A stretch of 64,000 bases of DNA from Halomonas denitrificans (GCA_019800895.1 JAHVKF010000001.1:558001-622000), one strand, 5' to 3'. Positions 38,091-47,506 are shown, numbered from the stretch's first letter. The notes: generated from the letters alone by a model not told the origin. Numbers and translations: made by a program.

Positions 38091-39455
38091 TCACGTCGCC
38101 GGGTCGACCGGCACGCGCATCGTGACCAGCTCTTCCGCGCTGGTCGGGTGAATGCCAATGGTGCGATCAAAATCCGCCTTGGTCAAACCGGCCCGGACGG
38201 CGACCGCGAAGCCCTGGACGATTTCGCCGGCGTCGGGTCCGACCACGTGCAGGCCGAGCACCCGGTCGCTGTCCCGATCGACCAGCAGCTTCATCAGGGC
38301 CTTTTCGCCACGCCCCGCCAGGGTGTAGCGCATCGGGGTGAACTCCGAACGATAGACATCGAGCGCTTCGCAACGTTCCCGTGCCTCGTGTTCGGCCAGC
38401 CCCACGCTGGCCGCCGGCGGCTGGCTGAACACTGCCGAGGGGACGTTGTCGTGGCTGGCCTGGCGCGGCATACCGCCGTACTGCGTATCGGCGAACGCGT
38501 GCCCCTCGGCCAGCGCCACCGGCGTGAGCTGGATGCGGTCGGTCACGTCGCCGACCGCGAAGATGTTCTCGACCGAGGTGCGGCTGTCGTCGTCGACCTC
38601 GATCCGGCCGCCCCGGCCCAGCGTCACGCCGGCCGCCTCGAGGCCGAGATCGCCGACGTAGGGCGAGCGGCCGGTGGCGAAGAACACCTGGTCGTAGCGC
38701 GCGGTGGAGTCGTCGGTGAAGGTCACCTCGATGCGGCCGTCGTCGGCCCGGTCCAGCCGCGCCGGGCAGACCTGCGTCCGGATGTCCACGCCGCGCTCGC
38801 GCATGCCGGCGTCGACCACGCGGCGGACGTCCTCGTCGAAGCCGCGGAGGATGCGGTCCCGGCGGTAGGCGACGGTGACCTTCGTGCCCAGGCCGTTGAA
38901 GATGCCGGCGAACTCGACCGCGATGTAGCCGCCGCCGACGATCAGCAACTCCTTCGGCTGCTCCGGCAGGTCGAAGGCGTCGTCGGAAATGATGCCCAGT
39001 TCGGCCCCGGGGATATCCAGCTTCGTCGGCCGGCCGCCGACCGCGACCAGGATCGTCTTGGCCGTGAACCGCCGCTCGCCGACCTCGACCGTGTGCGCGT
39101 CGATCAGACGGCCCCGGCCCTCGTGCACGGTCACGCCGGCGCCCTCGAGGAGCCGCCCGTAGACGCCTTCGAGCCGGGTGATTTCCTTTTCCTTCGCCGC
39201 GACCAGCGCCGGCCAGTCGAAGCGGGCCTCGCCGACGCTCCAGCCGTAGCCGGCCGCGTCCTCGAAGGCCTCGGAGAACTGGCTGGCAAACACCATCAGC
39301 TTCTTCGGCACGCAGCCGCGGATCACGCAGGTGCCGCCGAGGCGCGATTCCTCGCACAGGCCGACGCGGGCGCCGTGGCCGGCCGAGATCCGCGCGGCGC
39401 GCACGCCGCCGGAGCCGCCGCCGATCACAAACAGGTCGTAGTCATAAGGATGCAT
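38091..39455 (-). CDS. gor: Glutathione-disulfide reductase
   Basis: A 454-residue cytoplasmic FAD enzyme that reduces oxidised glutathione with NADPH. The FAD-binding IGGGSGGVRAAR, the redox-active pair C43/C48 in GGTCVIRGCVPKK, the NAD(P)H-binding VGGGYIAVEFAG with a following AYRRDRILRGFD (basic residues that favour NADPH), and the C-terminal catalytic HPTSAEE are all present. The start at 39455 (MHPYDYDLFVIGG) fits the family better than a longer form. The C-terminus and length match GR rather than dihydrolipoamide dehydrogenase. Confidence 0.94.
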   Translation of the reverse strand: MHPYDYDLFVIGGGSGGVRAARISAGHGARVGLCEESRLGGTCVIRGCVPKKLMVFASQFSEAFEDAAGYGWSVGEARFDWPALVAAKEKEITRLEGVYGRLLEGAGVTVHEGRGRLIDAHTVEVGERRFTAKTILVAVGGRPTKLDIPGAELGIISDDAFDLPEQPKELLIVGGGYIAVEFAGIFNGLGTKVTVAYRRDRILRGFDEDVRRVVDAGMRERGVDIRTQVCPARLDRADDGRIEVTFTDDSTARYDQVFFATGRSPYVGDLGLEAAGVTLGRGGRIEVDDDSRTSVENIFAVGDVTDRIQLTPVALAEGHAFADTQYGGMPRQASHDNVPSAVFSQPPAASVGLAEHEARERCEALDVYRSEFTPMRYTLAGRGEKALMKLLVDRDSDRVLGLHVVGPDAGEIVQGFAVAVRAGLTKADFDRTIGIHPTSAEELVTMRVPVDPAT

Positions 39456-39674
39456 CGATGAATCCGGGGCTTTGGGGCAGGTAGAATCGACGGTACGAAC
39501 CATTCAGCGCGAACCATCGGTGCGAATCGGTACTGCGAACCGGCGGCCTCGCACTGGACCGCTCGGGGCCGGAATCCCGCGGGCTTCGGCGAGCGCATCG
39601 CCGACGCGCCCCGTAGCCGGCCGCGCAGGATGATACCGCAACGACCCGATCGACCCGTCCCGGAGACCCGAACG

Positions 39675-40133
39675 ATGCCGCCCGACCCGGCCCCGCTGCC
39701 CACGACCCTGGTCGAGGCCTTCAAGGCCACGACCTACCGCGTCCGCCTGGCCGGCGGTGCGGAGGTCGACGTGCGCATCGGCGAGCGGGTCCAGTGGCCC
39801 GCCGACGAACCCTCGCGGGGGCCGGTCGGTCACTGGATGATCGTCACGCCCGACAACCCCGGCGCACGATCGCGCGACGAGGACGAGAACCGTCGCATGC
39901 GCGCCGAGCTCGACGCGGCGCTGGCCGAGGCCCGGATTCCGGTCCGCGGCACCACCCGGCACATCGACCCGCGCGGCCGCTGGCCGGACGAGCACGGCCG
40001 CCTGGTCGAAGTGCGCCGGCTCGACGAAGGCCTGGCCCTGGCCCGGCGCTTCGGCCAGGCCGCGGTGGTCTGCGGCACCGGCGACGGGCCGGCCGAACTG
40101 GTCCCGCTCCCCCGCGCTGGCGGGGGCGGATGA
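39675..40133 (+). CDS. DUF3293 domain-containing protein
   Basis: A 152-residue cytoplasmic protein that resembles the DUF3293 family, which has no known function. The family pattern is an N-terminal AFKATTYRV followed by a middle segment with a conserved Asn/Pro (VTPDNPGARSRDEDENRRMRAEL) and a C-terminal ALARRFGQAAVVCG. The start at 39675 (MPPDPAPLP) is preferred to an upstream ATG because the added part is low-complexity. The stop overlaps the ccmA start (ATGA), so it may be translated with the cytochrome c maturation genes, though a role in that process is not established. The 219-base gap upstream is divergent with gor. Confidence 0.75.
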   Translation: MPPDPAPLPTTLVEAFKATTYRVRLAGGAEVDVRIGERVQWPADEPSRGPVGHWMIVTPDNPGARSRDEDENRRMRAELDAALAEARIPVRGTTRHIDPRGRWPDEHGRLVEVRRLDEGLALARRFGQAAVVCGTGDGPAELVPLPRAGGGG

Positions 40134-40771
40134 GCGCCCTGCTCCGCGCCGTCGACCTGGTCTTCGAACGCGCCGGCGAACCGGTGTTCGAGCCGGTTTC
40201 GCTGGCAGTCCACGGCGGCGACGTGCTGGCCCTGACCGGCCGCAACGGTGCCGGCAAGACCACCCTGCTGCGCGCCCTGGCCGGCGTGATCCGGCCGTCC
40301 GCCGGAACGCGCAGCGCGACCGCCGACTGCGCCCTGGTCGGCCACCTGCCGGCGATCAAGCACGACCTGACCTGCCGCGAGAACCTCGAGTTCGAGCGCG
40401 CCATGGGGCCGCCCGGGCGACCGGCGGCCGAGGCCCTGGCCCGGGTCGGCCTGGCCGGGCTGGGTCGGCGCCCTACGCGTGCGCTCTCGGCCGGCCAGCG
40501 ACGTCGGCTGGGCCTGGCCCGGCTGCTGGTCCGCCGGGTGCCGATCTGGCTGCTCGACGAGCCCTATGCCAGCCTCGACGACGAGGGCTGCGTGATCGTC
40601 GACCGGCTGGTGTCCGACCACGCGGAGGCCGGCGGCGCCGTGGTGCTGGCCACCCACCAGCGCTTCCCCGACCACCCACGGCTGGCCCGGCTGGCCGTGG
40701 TGGCAGCCGACGCCGCGCACGGGGATCCGCACGTCGATACGCTCATCGATAGGCAAGGGGACGCGCCGTGA
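40130..40771 (+). CDS. ccmA: Heme export ABC transporter ATP-binding protein CcmA
   Basis: A 213-residue ATPase of the CcmABCD complex, which drives release of heme-loaded CcmE during cytochrome c maturation. Walker A is GRNGAGKTTLLRALAG, the signature motif is ALSAGQRRRLGLARLL and Walker B is IWLLDEPYASLD. The start at 40130 overlaps the stop of the DUF3293 gene by 4 bases. The stop overlaps the GTG start of ccmB. Confidence 0.95.
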   Translation: MSALLRAVDLVFERAGEPVFEPVSLAVHGGDVLALTGRNGAGKTTLLRALAGVIRPSAGTRSATADCALVGHLPAIKHDLTCRENLEFERAMGPPGRPAAEALARVGLAGLGRRPTRALSAGQRRRLGLARLLVRRVPIWLLDEPYASLDDEGCVIVDRLVSDHAEAGGAVVLATHQRFPDHPRLARLAVVAADAAHGDPHVDTLIDRQGDAP

Positions 40772-41442
40772 GCGCGCTGCGCGAAGCCCGTGCGCTGCTG
40801 GTCCGCGACCTGCGGCTGGCCTTCCGCCGGATCGGCCAGACGCTGCTGCCGCTGTTCTTCCTGTTCGCGGTCGTGGTGCTGATTCCGCTGGGCGTCGGCC
40901 CCGGCCCCGACCTGCTGGCCCGGCTCTCCGGCGGCATGATCTGGGTCGCCGCGCTGCTGGCCAGCCTGCTGGCGCTGGAGCACCTGTTCCGGCCCGACTA
41001 CGACGACGGCTCGCTGGAGCAGTGGTTCGTCGGCAACCGCGAGGGCTACCTGGCCGTGTACGTCCGGCTGCTCGCCTACTGGCTCGTCACCGGCCTGCCG
41101 GTGGTGCTGTTCTCCCCGCTGGCCGGTCTGATGCTCAACCTGCCCGCGCCGGCGCTGGGTACGCTGGTGGCGAGTCTCGCGATCGGCACGCCCGCCCTGA
41201 CCCTGATCGGCGCGCTGGCCGCGGCGCTGACCCTGACCACCCGCGGCGCCGGCGCGTTGCTGGCGATCCTCGTCTTTCCGCTGGTCGTGCCGCTGCTGAT
41301 CTTCGCCGCCGGCGCGGTCCAGCTGGCCGCCGACGGCTTCGCCCCCGGTGCTCACCTGGGTTTCCTGGGGGCCTTTACAATAGTGTGTCTGACCCTGGCG
41401 CCGATCGGCATCCGGGCCGCTCTCAAGATGAATCTCGAATGA
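40768..41442 (+). CDS. ccmB: Heme exporter membrane subunit CcmB
   Basis: A 224-residue, six-helix inner-membrane protein, the membrane partner of CcmA. The family segments ARALLVRDLRLAFRR, FFLFAVVVLIPLGVGPGPDLL and the helices ending LAPIGIRAALKMNLE are seen. The GTG start overlaps the ccmA stop, and the stop overlaps the ccmC start, so the genes are coupled. Confidence 0.94.
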   Translation: MSALREARALLVRDLRLAFRRIGQTLLPLFFLFAVVVLIPLGVGPGPDLLARLSGGMIWVAALLASLLALEHLFRPDYDDGSLEQWFVGNREGYLAVYVRLLAYWLVTGLPVVLFSPLAGLMLNLPAPALGTLVASLAIGTPALTLIGALAAALTLTTRGAGALLAILVFPLVVPLLIFAAGAVQLAADGFAPGAHLGFLGAFTIVCLTLAPIGIRAALKMNLE

Positions 41443-42242
41443 TCTGGCAGTCGATCAAACTGGCATTCCACAAGCTCGGGTCGCCGCCCGTGTTCAGCGT
41501 GTTCGCGCGTCGCCTCGCGCCCTGGCTGTGGGCGGCGTTCCTGGCCTGCACGCTGTACGGCGTGTACCTGGCCCTGTACGTGGCCCCGCCCGACTACCAG
41601 CAGGGCGACTCGGCCCGCATCCTGTACATCCACGTGCCGGCCGCATGGCAGGCGCTGCTCGGCTACCTGATCATGGCGGTGCTGGCCGCGATCGCGCTGA
41701 TCTGGCGCATCCGCACCGCCGAGATCATGGCCATGGCCGCGGCGCCGATCGGCGCCGGTCTCACGCTGATCTGCCTGGTCACCGGCTCGCTCTGGGGCAA
41801 GCCGATGTGGGGCACCTGGTGGGAATGGGACGCGCGCCTGACCTCGATGCTCGTGTTGCTGTTCATCTACGTCGGCATCATGGCGCTGTACGCGGCCTAC
41901 GACGATCCGCGCAAGGGCGCGCGCGTGGCGTCGGTCCTGGTCATCGCCGGCCTGGTCAACCTGCCGATCATCCATTTCTCGGTCGAATGGTGGACCACGC
42001 TGCACCAGGGCCAGACGATCCGCGTGTTCGGCGAGTCGTCGATGCACCCGTCGATGATCCCGCCGCTGATCTGGACCACGCTGGGCACCAAGTTCCTGTT
42101 CGGCGCCGCCCTGCTGGACCGCGCCCGCAACCTGCTGCTGGCCCAGGACCAGCACAAGCGCTGGGTCCAGCGCGAACTCGCGCCCGGCCTGGAAGCCCCA
42201 GGCGCGGTCGATCCGATCGAACGGGGAGCGGCGATCCGATGA
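41439..42242 (+). CDS. ccmC: Heme-handling membrane protein CcmC
   Basis: A 267-residue inner-membrane protein of the heme-handling family that loads heme onto CcmE. It has the tryptophan-rich WWD motif GTWWEWDARLTSMLVL in a periplasmic loop and flanking histidines (LYIHVPAAW; NLPIIHFSVEWW) that bind the heme. The start at 41439 (MIWQSIKLAFHKLGSP) overlaps the ccmB stop. Length is typical, with a short C-terminal extension. Confidence 0.95.
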   Translation: MIWQSIKLAFHKLGSPPVFSVFARRLAPWLWAAFLACTLYGVYLALYVAPPDYQQGDSARILYIHVPAAWQALLGYLIMAVLAAIALIWRIRTAEIMAMAAAPIGAGLTLICLVTGSLWGKPMWGTWWEWDARLTSMLVLLFIYVGIMALYAAYDDPRKGARVASVLVIAGLVNLPIIHFSVEWWTTLHQGQTIRVFGESSMHPSMIPPLIWTTLGTKFLFGAALLDRARNLLLAQDQHKRWVQRELAPGLEAPGAVDPIERGAAIR

Positions 42243-42430
42243 TGTCGACGATCCTCCCCGATCTGAACTACGCGGCCTTCGTGTGGTCCAGTTACGGCGT
42301 GTTCGCGGCCGTCTGCGCGTGGCAGTTCCTCGCCCCGTGGATTCGCCGTCGTCGCCTGGTCCGGCAGATTCGCGAGCAGCTCGAGGAGCGCTCCGCGGCG
42401 AACGCATTGAAGGAGAACGACGCCCCATGA
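42239..42430 (+). CDS. ccmD: Heme exporter protein CcmD
   Basis: A 63-residue single-helix membrane protein needed for release of holo-CcmE from the CcmABC complex. It begins MMSTILPDLNYAAFVWSSYG, the helix includes VFAAVCAWQFLAPW, and a positively charged cytoplasmic tail follows (IRRRRLVRQIREQLEER). Its start overlaps the ccmC stop and its stop overlaps the ccmE start. It is easily missed because it is short. Confidence 0.9.
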   Translation: MMSTILPDLNYAAFVWSSYGVFAAVCAWQFLAPWIRRRRLVRQIREQLEERSAANALKENDAP

Positions 42431-42873
42431 CCCGCACCCGCAAGCGCCGCCTGCTGATCGTCGTCCTGATCCTCGTCGGCATGTCCCTCGCGACCGCCGT
42501 GGCGATCACCGCGATGAACCAGAACGTGATGTTCTTCGTCAGCCCCACGGACGTCGCCGAACAGGAACTGTCGCCCGAGCGGCGCTTCCGCCTCGGCGGC
42601 CTGGTCGCCGACGGCACCGTGGTTCGCGCACCGGGCAGCCTGGACGTCGAATTCCAGGTCACCGACGGTCGCCATAACGTGCCGGTGACCTACAGCGGCA
42701 TCCTGCCCGACCTGTTCCGCGAGGGACAGGGCGTGATCGCCCACGGCTACCTGCGCGACGGACGCTTCGAGGCCGACGAGGTGCTGGCCCGCCACGACGA
42801 GACCTACACCCCGCCGGAGGTCCTGCGGGCGCTGGAAGAGGCCGGTCACCCCGGTCCGGACACGAACCCATGA
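42427..42873 (+). CDS. ccmE: Cytochrome c maturation heme chaperone CcmE
   Basis: A 148-residue periplasmic chaperone, anchored by an N-terminal helix, that carries heme from CcmC to CcmF. The OB-fold domain ends with the heme-attachment motif HDETYTPPE: His123 forms the covalent bond and Tyr127 is the ligand. Length and position are normal. The stop overlaps the ccmF start. Confidence 0.95.
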   Translation: MTRTRKRRLLIVVLILVGMSLATAVAITAMNQNVMFFVSPTDVAEQELSPERRFRLGGLVADGTVVRAPGSLDVEFQVTDGRHNVPVTYSGILPDLFREGQGVIAHGYLRDGRFEADEVLARHDETYTPPEVLRALEEAGHPGPDTNP

Positions 42874-44846
42874 CGGGCGGCGTACTGGGCGAGCTGGGCC
42901 AGATCGCGCTGATCGTTTCGCTGGTTCTGGCGATCCTCCTCGCCACGCTGCCCCTGATCGGCGCGTGGCGCGACGACGCCCGGCTGATGAGCCTGGCCCC
43001 GTCGCTGGCCGTCGGCCTGTTCGTGTTCGTCGCGATCGCCTTCGGCATCCTGTCCGCCGCGTTCGTCGCCAACGACTTCACGATCGCCTACGTCGCCAAC
43101 CATTCGAACCTCCTGCTGCCGGTGCACTACCGCCTGACCGGCGTCTGGGGCGGCCACGAGGGCTCGCTGCTGCTCTGGGTGCTGATGCTGTCGGGCTGGA
43201 TGGTGGCCGTGGTCCTGTTCTCGCGTTCCCTGTCGCGGCCGTTCCTGGCCCGCGTGCTGGCGGTGATGGGCATGATCACGATCGGCTTCCTGCTGTTCAC
43301 GATCCTGACGTCGAATCCCTTCGAGCGGCTGCTGCCGGGCCCGCCCGACGGCGCCGACCTGAACCCGCTGCTGCAGGACCCAGGCATGATCTTCCACCCG
43401 CCGCTGCTGTACATGGGCTACGTCGGCTTCGCGGTGGCCTTCGCCTTCGCCGTCGCCGGCCTGCTCGGCGGCAAGGTCGAGCGCGAATGGGTGCGCTGGT
43501 CGCGGCCGTGGACGCTGGCCGCCTGGTCGTTCCTCACCGGCGGCATCGCGCTGGGCTCCTGGTGGGCCTACTACGAGCTCGGCTGGGGCGGCTGGTGGTT
43601 CTGGGACCCGGTCGAGAACGCCTCGTTCATGCCGTGGCTGGTCGGCACCGCGCTGATCCACTCGCAGGCCGTGACCGAGAAGCGCAACGCGTTCCCCGCC
43701 TGGACCGTGCTGCTGGCGATCGCCGCCTTCTCCCTGTCGCTGCTCGGCACCTTCCTGGTCCGCTCCGGCGTGCTGACCTCGGTCCACGCCTTCGCCAACG
43801 ACCCCGAGCGCGGCCTGTTCATCCTGGCCTTCCTCGGCATCGTCACCGGCGGGGCGCTGCTGCTGTTCCTGCTGCGCGCGCCGAAGCTCGCCGCCGGCGA
43901 GGGCTTCGACTGGTTCTCGCGCGAGACCCTGCTTCTGGCCAACAACCTGCTGCTGGTCGTCTCCGCGGCCATGGTCCTGCTCGGAACGCTGTTCCCGATC
44001 CTCAACGACTTCATGGGCTGGGGCCAGGTCTCGGTCGGTCCGCCCTACTTCTCGGCGATGTTCATCCTGCTGATGACGCCGCTGGTGCTGCTGCTGCCCT
44101 TCGGACCCATGAGCCGGTGGAAGCAGGACAGCGTCGGCCGGGCGCTGAAACCGCTCGTGGTGCCGGCGATCGTGGCCGTCCTCGGCGGCGTCATCATCGC
44201 CGGTGCGCTGGATGCGTTCACGCTGCGCGCCGTGACGGGCTGGATCGGCGGCCTCTGGCTGGTCCTCGGCGCCCTGGCCTTCGTCGCCCGCGCGGCGAAG
44301 TCGTCGTCGGGCCTGCTCCGGGGCCACTGGGGCATGGTCGCCGCGCACCTCGGCGTCGGCGTGTTCGTGATCGGCGTGGCGATGGTCGAATCGTCGACCG
44401 CCGAGCGCGACTTCGCGATGCGCCCCGGTGAGACCGTCGAGACCGCCGGCCTGGCCTTCCGCCTGGACGAGATCGCCACGGTCAAGGGCCCGAACTGGTC
44501 GGCCGAGGAAGCCCGCTTCACGGTGCTGAAGGACGGTGAGGCCTGGACCGCGATGACCCCGCAGAAGCGCCGCTATTACCGCTCCGGCCAGGTCATGACC
44601 CAGGTCGCCCTGGAGCCCGGCCTGTTCCGCGACCTCTACATCGCCATGGGCCAGCCGCTGGACGGCGACGCCTGGTCGATCCGCGTCCACGTCAAGCCGT
44701 TCATCCGCTGGATCTGGGGCGGTGCGGTGCTGATGCTGATCGGCGGCCTGCTGGCCGCGACCGACCCGCGCTACCGCCGCCTGGCGAAGCACGCCATGAC
44801 GCGCACCGACGCGGCCGTCGGCGGTCCGCAGCAGGCCGCGGCATGA
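42870..44846 (+). CDS. ccmF: Cytochrome c heme lyase subunit CcmF
   Basis: A 658-residue multi-helix membrane protein that attaches heme to apocytochrome c together with CcmH and CcmI. The WWD motif reads ELGWGGWWFWDPVENASFMPW. Flanking histidines are in HYRLTGVWGGHEGSLLLW and in LIHSQAV. Full length for the family, with the C-terminal periplasmic domain intact. Confidence 0.95.
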   Translation: MTGGVLGELGQIALIVSLVLAILLATLPLIGAWRDDARLMSLAPSLAVGLFVFVAIAFGILSAAFVANDFTIAYVANHSNLLLPVHYRLTGVWGGHEGSLLLWVLMLSGWMVAVVLFSRSLSRPFLARVLAVMGMITIGFLLFTILTSNPFERLLPGPPDGADLNPLLQDPGMIFHPPLLYMGYVGFAVAFAFAVAGLLGGKVEREWVRWSRPWTLAAWSFLTGGIALGSWWAYYELGWGGWWFWDPVENASFMPWLVGTALIHSQAVTEKRNAFPAWTVLLAIAAFSLSLLGTFLVRSGVLTSVHAFANDPERGLFILAFLGIVTGGALLLFLLRAPKLAAGEGFDWFSRETLLLANNLLLVVSAAMVLLGTLFPILNDFMGWGQVSVGPPYFSAMFILLMTPLVLLLPFGPMSRWKQDSVGRALKPLVVPAIVAVLGGVIIAGALDAFTLRAVTGWIGGLWLVLGALAFVARAAKSSSGLLRGHWGMVAAHLGVGVFVIGVAMVESSTAERDFAMRPGETVETAGLAFRLDEIATVKGPNWSAEEARFTVLKDGEAWTAMTPQKRRYYRSGQVMTQVALEPGLFRDLYIAMGQPLDGDAWSIRVHVKPFIRWIWGGAVLMLIGGLLAATDPRYRRLAKHAMTRTDAAVGGPQQAAA

Positions 44847-45391
44847 CTCGTCTGCTCGCGGTCCCGTTGCTGCTGTTCGCAGTCCTGCTGATCCTGCTGT
44901 TCACCGGGCTGAAGACCGCCGACGAGCGCCAGCTGATCCGAAGCCCGCTGATCGGCAAGCCGGTGCCGGACTTCGCCTTGCCTTCGCTGGCCGACCCGGG
45001 CCGCACCATCACCAACGACGCGCTGGCCGGCCGTCCCTACCTGATCAACGTCTGGGGAAGCTGGTGCCCGGCCTGCCGCATCGAGCACCCCTTCATCGTC
45101 CGGCTGGGCGAGGAAGCGCCGGTGCCACTGGTGGGCATCAACTGGAAGGACGAACGCGACGACGCACTGCGCTGGCTGGAGCGGTTCGGCGACGGCTGGG
45201 ACCTGCAGGTCGTCGACTACGACAGCGACCTGGTCATCGATCTGGGCGTTGTCGCCGCGCCGGAGACCTTCCTGGTCGACCACAACGGCATCATCCGGCA
45301 CAAGCACACCGGTCCGATCGACGCCGAGAGCTTCGCCGACCTGATGCAGCGAAGCCGCGGCCTCGCCGCGCTGGCGGAGCAAGCGCAGTGA
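44843..45391 (+). CDS. ccmG: Thiol:disulfide interchange protein CcmG (DsbE)
   Basis: A 182-residue membrane-anchored periplasmic thioredoxin that keeps the CxxCH cysteines of apocytochromes reduced. An N-terminal helix (residues 4-22) is followed by the active site WGSWCPACRI (C75, C78) and the cis-proline loop GVVAAPETFLVD. It overlaps ccmF and ccmH by 4 bases at each end. Confidence 0.95.
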   Translation: MTRLLAVPLLLFAVLLILLFTGLKTADERQLIRSPLIGKPVPDFALPSLADPGRTITNDALAGRPYLINVWGSWCPACRIEHPFIVRLGEEAPVPLVGINWKDERDDALRWLERFGDGWDLQVVDYDSDLVIDLGVVAAPETFLVDHNGIIRHKHTGPIDAESFADLMQRSRGLAALAEQAQ

Positions 45392-45852
45392 CGGTGCGTT
45401 TCCGGACCTTCGCCGCCGCCCTGCTGCTGGTCCTGGCCGCGACCGGCGCGGCGCAGAACCCGATCCAGCCGCTGGAATTCGCCAGCGAGACCCAGCGCGA
45501 GCGCTACCACGCACTGATCGACGAACTGCGCTGCACCGTGTGCCAGAACCAGGCGCTGTCCAGCTCCGACGCACCGCTGGCCGCCGACCTGCGCGAGGCG
45601 GTCTACCGCCAGATTCGCGAGGGCCGGGCCGACAACGAGATTCGCCAGTTCATGCGCGACCGCTACGGCGATTTCGTGCTGTACAACCCGCCGCTGGCCG
45701 CCCATACGCTGCTGCTGTGGGCCGGCCCGCCGCTGCTGCTGGTCGTCGGCGGCATTCTCGCCGCGCTGATCGTCCGCGCCCAGCGCCGTCGCCTGGCCGA
45801 GTCGGCGGGCACGCCGGCCGGCGATTCGCCCTCCGATCCGCCCGCTACCTGA
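45388..45852 (+). CDS. ccmH: Cytochrome c maturation protein CcmH
   Basis: A 154-residue periplasmic membrane-anchored oxidoreductase that works with CcmG and CcmF. A signal peptide (about residues 1-22) is followed by the redox motif LRCTVCQNQ (C49, C52), the family segment REAVYRQIREGRADNEIRQFM and a C-terminal helix. The GTG start overlaps the ccmG stop. It is the short form of CcmH; the TPR part is separate (the next gene). Confidence 0.94.
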   Translation: MTVRFRTFAAALLLVLAATGAAQNPIQPLEFASETQRERYHALIDELRCTVCQNQALSSSDAPLAADLREAVYRQIREGRADNEIRQFMRDRYGDFVLYNPPLAAHTLLLWAGPPLLLVVGGILAALIVRAQRRRLAESAGTPAGDSPSDPPAT

Positions 45853-45876
45853 CCCCGCCCCCGGAGACCGCCCGAC

Positions 45877-47067
45877 GTGTTCCTGTTCCTGAGTGCGCTC
45901 GCCTGCCTGGTCGCGCTGGCCTTCGTCCTGGTGCCGCTGCTGCGCAGTGCGCCGGAAGCCCGCCGCATCCGCCATCGCCTCGAGGCGCTGGATGCCCTGA
46001 AGGAGGACCTGCCGGCCGCTGAATGGTCGCGTCGACACGACGCGCTCCAGCGGGAGCTCGCCGCGATGCCCCGCAGCAACGACCATCGCCTGACGGCGGC
46101 GCTGGTCGTCGTGCTGGTGCCGGTGCTGGTGGTCCTGGTCTACCGCGTCGCCGGCACGCCCGAGGCGCTGGACCCGATGGACCCCCGGGCGACCGAGGTC
46201 CGCGAGGTCCTCGGCGACCTGGCCGCGGCGGTCGACGAGAACCCCGAGGACGTCGAGGCCTGGACGCGCATGGGCCTGATCTGGAAGAACCTGCAGCAGT
46301 GGCCCGCCGCCGACGCCGCCTGGCGTCGCGTGCTGTTTCTGGAGCCCGACAATTCCTTTGCCCACGTCGAGCTGGCCGAGACGCTGCTGTTCGCTTCCGG
46401 CCGGCCCGAGATGCCGCCGGAGGCCGCCGCCCTGCTCGACCGCGCCGTCGAGCTCGACCCGACCAACCAGAAGGCCCTGTGGCTGTCCGGCATGGGCGCG
46501 TTCCAGCAGGGCCGTTTCCGCGAGGCGCTGGTCGACTGGGAACGCCTCGATACCCTGCTGCCGGCCGGCGGCGTCAAGGACCAGGTCAACGAACAGATGG
46601 CACGGGCCCGCGCGGCCCTGGCCAGCGACGCGCACGCGTCCGCCGGCGTGGCGGTGCAGGCGCCGGCCGCCGGCGCCGCGGATCGGCCGTCACCGGCCAC
46701 GCCCCGCGACGACGCGGGGGCCGGCGTCTCGCTGACGGTCACCGTCGACCTCGCCCCCGAACTGGCCGGCGCCGTCTCCGGCGACGAGACCGTGTTCGTG
46801 TTCGCCCGCGCTGCCTCCGGCCCGCCGATGCCGCTGGCCGTGCAACGCTTCCCGGCCGCCGCCCTGCCCCGCACGGTGACCCTGACCGACGCCGACGCGA
46901 TGGCGCCGAACATGAACCTGTCGAGCTTCGACACCTGGAACGTCACCGCCCGCATCAGCGCCAGCGGCAACGCGACCGCTTCACCGGGCGACCTGCAGGG
47001 CGTGCGCGAGGCGGTCACCGTCGAGGACGGGGACATCGCGCTGCGCATCAACGAGCGCGTCCGGTAG
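45877..47067 (+). CDS. ccmI: Cytochrome c maturation TPR protein CcmI
   Basis: A 396-residue inner-membrane protein that holds apocytochrome c for the heme lyase. Two N-terminal helices (residues 1-22 and about 70-90) surround a short cytoplasmic loop, a periplasmic TPR region follows (about 110-240: EAWTRMGLIWKNLQQWPAAD and later copies), and then the C-terminal ligand-binding domain (TVTVDLAPELAG). It is the last gene of the ccm cluster. Its 3' end overlaps the end of a convergent gene by 20 bases. Confidence 0.92.
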   Translation: MFLFLSALACLVALAFVLVPLLRSAPEARRIRHRLEALDALKEDLPAAEWSRRHDALQRELAAMPRSNDHRLTAALVVVLVPVLVVLVYRVAGTPEALDPMDPRATEVREVLGDLAAAVDENPEDVEAWTRMGLIWKNLQQWPAADAAWRRVLFLEPDNSFAHVELAETLLFASGRPEMPPEAAALLDRAVELDPTNQKALWLSGMGAFQQGRFREALVDWERLDTLLPAGGVKDQVNEQMARARAALASDAHASAGVAVQAPAAGAADRPSPATPRDDAGAGVSLTVTVDLAPELAGAVSGDETVFVFARAASGPPMPLAVQRFPAAALPRTVTLTDADAMAPNMNLSSFDTWNVTARISASGNATASPGDLQGVREAVTVEDGDIALRINERVR

Positions 47068-47506
47068 CCGCTGGACCCGGCCACCGCAGCCCACAGAGCG
47101 CAGCGACCAGCAGGATCGCGACGAAGACAGGGCCTGCCCAGCGATTGGGCCTGCGCTCGAACGTGTACCGCGCCCCGAGCAGGGTCCCCGCCGCTTCGTG
47201 ATCGGCCCCCATTCCCAGGCCCGCCGCCCAGGGTCGGGGCGGCAGGCGCAAGAGCGTCTCGTCGGGCCCGAGCCGCTGCATGCGGGCCAGCGGGTCCTGG
47301 ATCCGGTCGAGACTCGCAGGAACCGACCGGTCCACGCGCACGATGCCAGCTGCGTTCGCCTCCACGGCTTCGATCGTCGCATCGTCCAGCCCCGACACGA
47401 CCAGCGTCCGCTCGGACGGCAGGCCGAGATAAGCGACAAGGAGTGCGACCGGAACGAAGCCGGCCGTCCAGAGCGTTGCGCGGCGAAGCCGGGCGAATTG
47501 CGACAT
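47048..47506 (-). CDS. Small membrane protein of unknown function
   Basis: A 152-residue protein that I do not recognise. It has an N-terminal helix (about 12-30: TLWTAGFVPVALLVAYLG), a soluble part that begins SERTLVVSGLDDATIEAVE and includes a Pro/Arg-rich stretch (LLRLPPRPWAAG), and a second helix near the C-terminus (AGPVFVAILLVAALCGL). Third-position GC is strong, and GGAGAA lies upstream of the start. Its last 20 bases overlap the end of ccmI on the other strand. A 260-base gap separates it from the next gene. Confidence 0.65.
   Translation of the reverse strand: MSQFARLRRATLWTAGFVPVALLVAYLGLPSERTLVVSGLDDATIEAVEANAAGIVRVDRSVPASLDRIQDPLARMQRLGPDETLLRLPPRPWAAGLGMGADHEAAGTLLGARYTFERRPNRWAGPVFVAILLVAALCGLRWPGPAATGRAR

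Noticed and set aside
34177-38151. A 1300-codon open frame antisense to the subtilisin-like protease gene
   Set aside because: No recognisable domain and compositional noise; the sense strand has all catalytic motifs in order.
39456-39674. A TAGAAT box near 39482 as a promoter -10 for the DUF3293/ccm operon
   Set aside because: No -35 element at a suitable distance could be recognised, so it is not listed as a feature.
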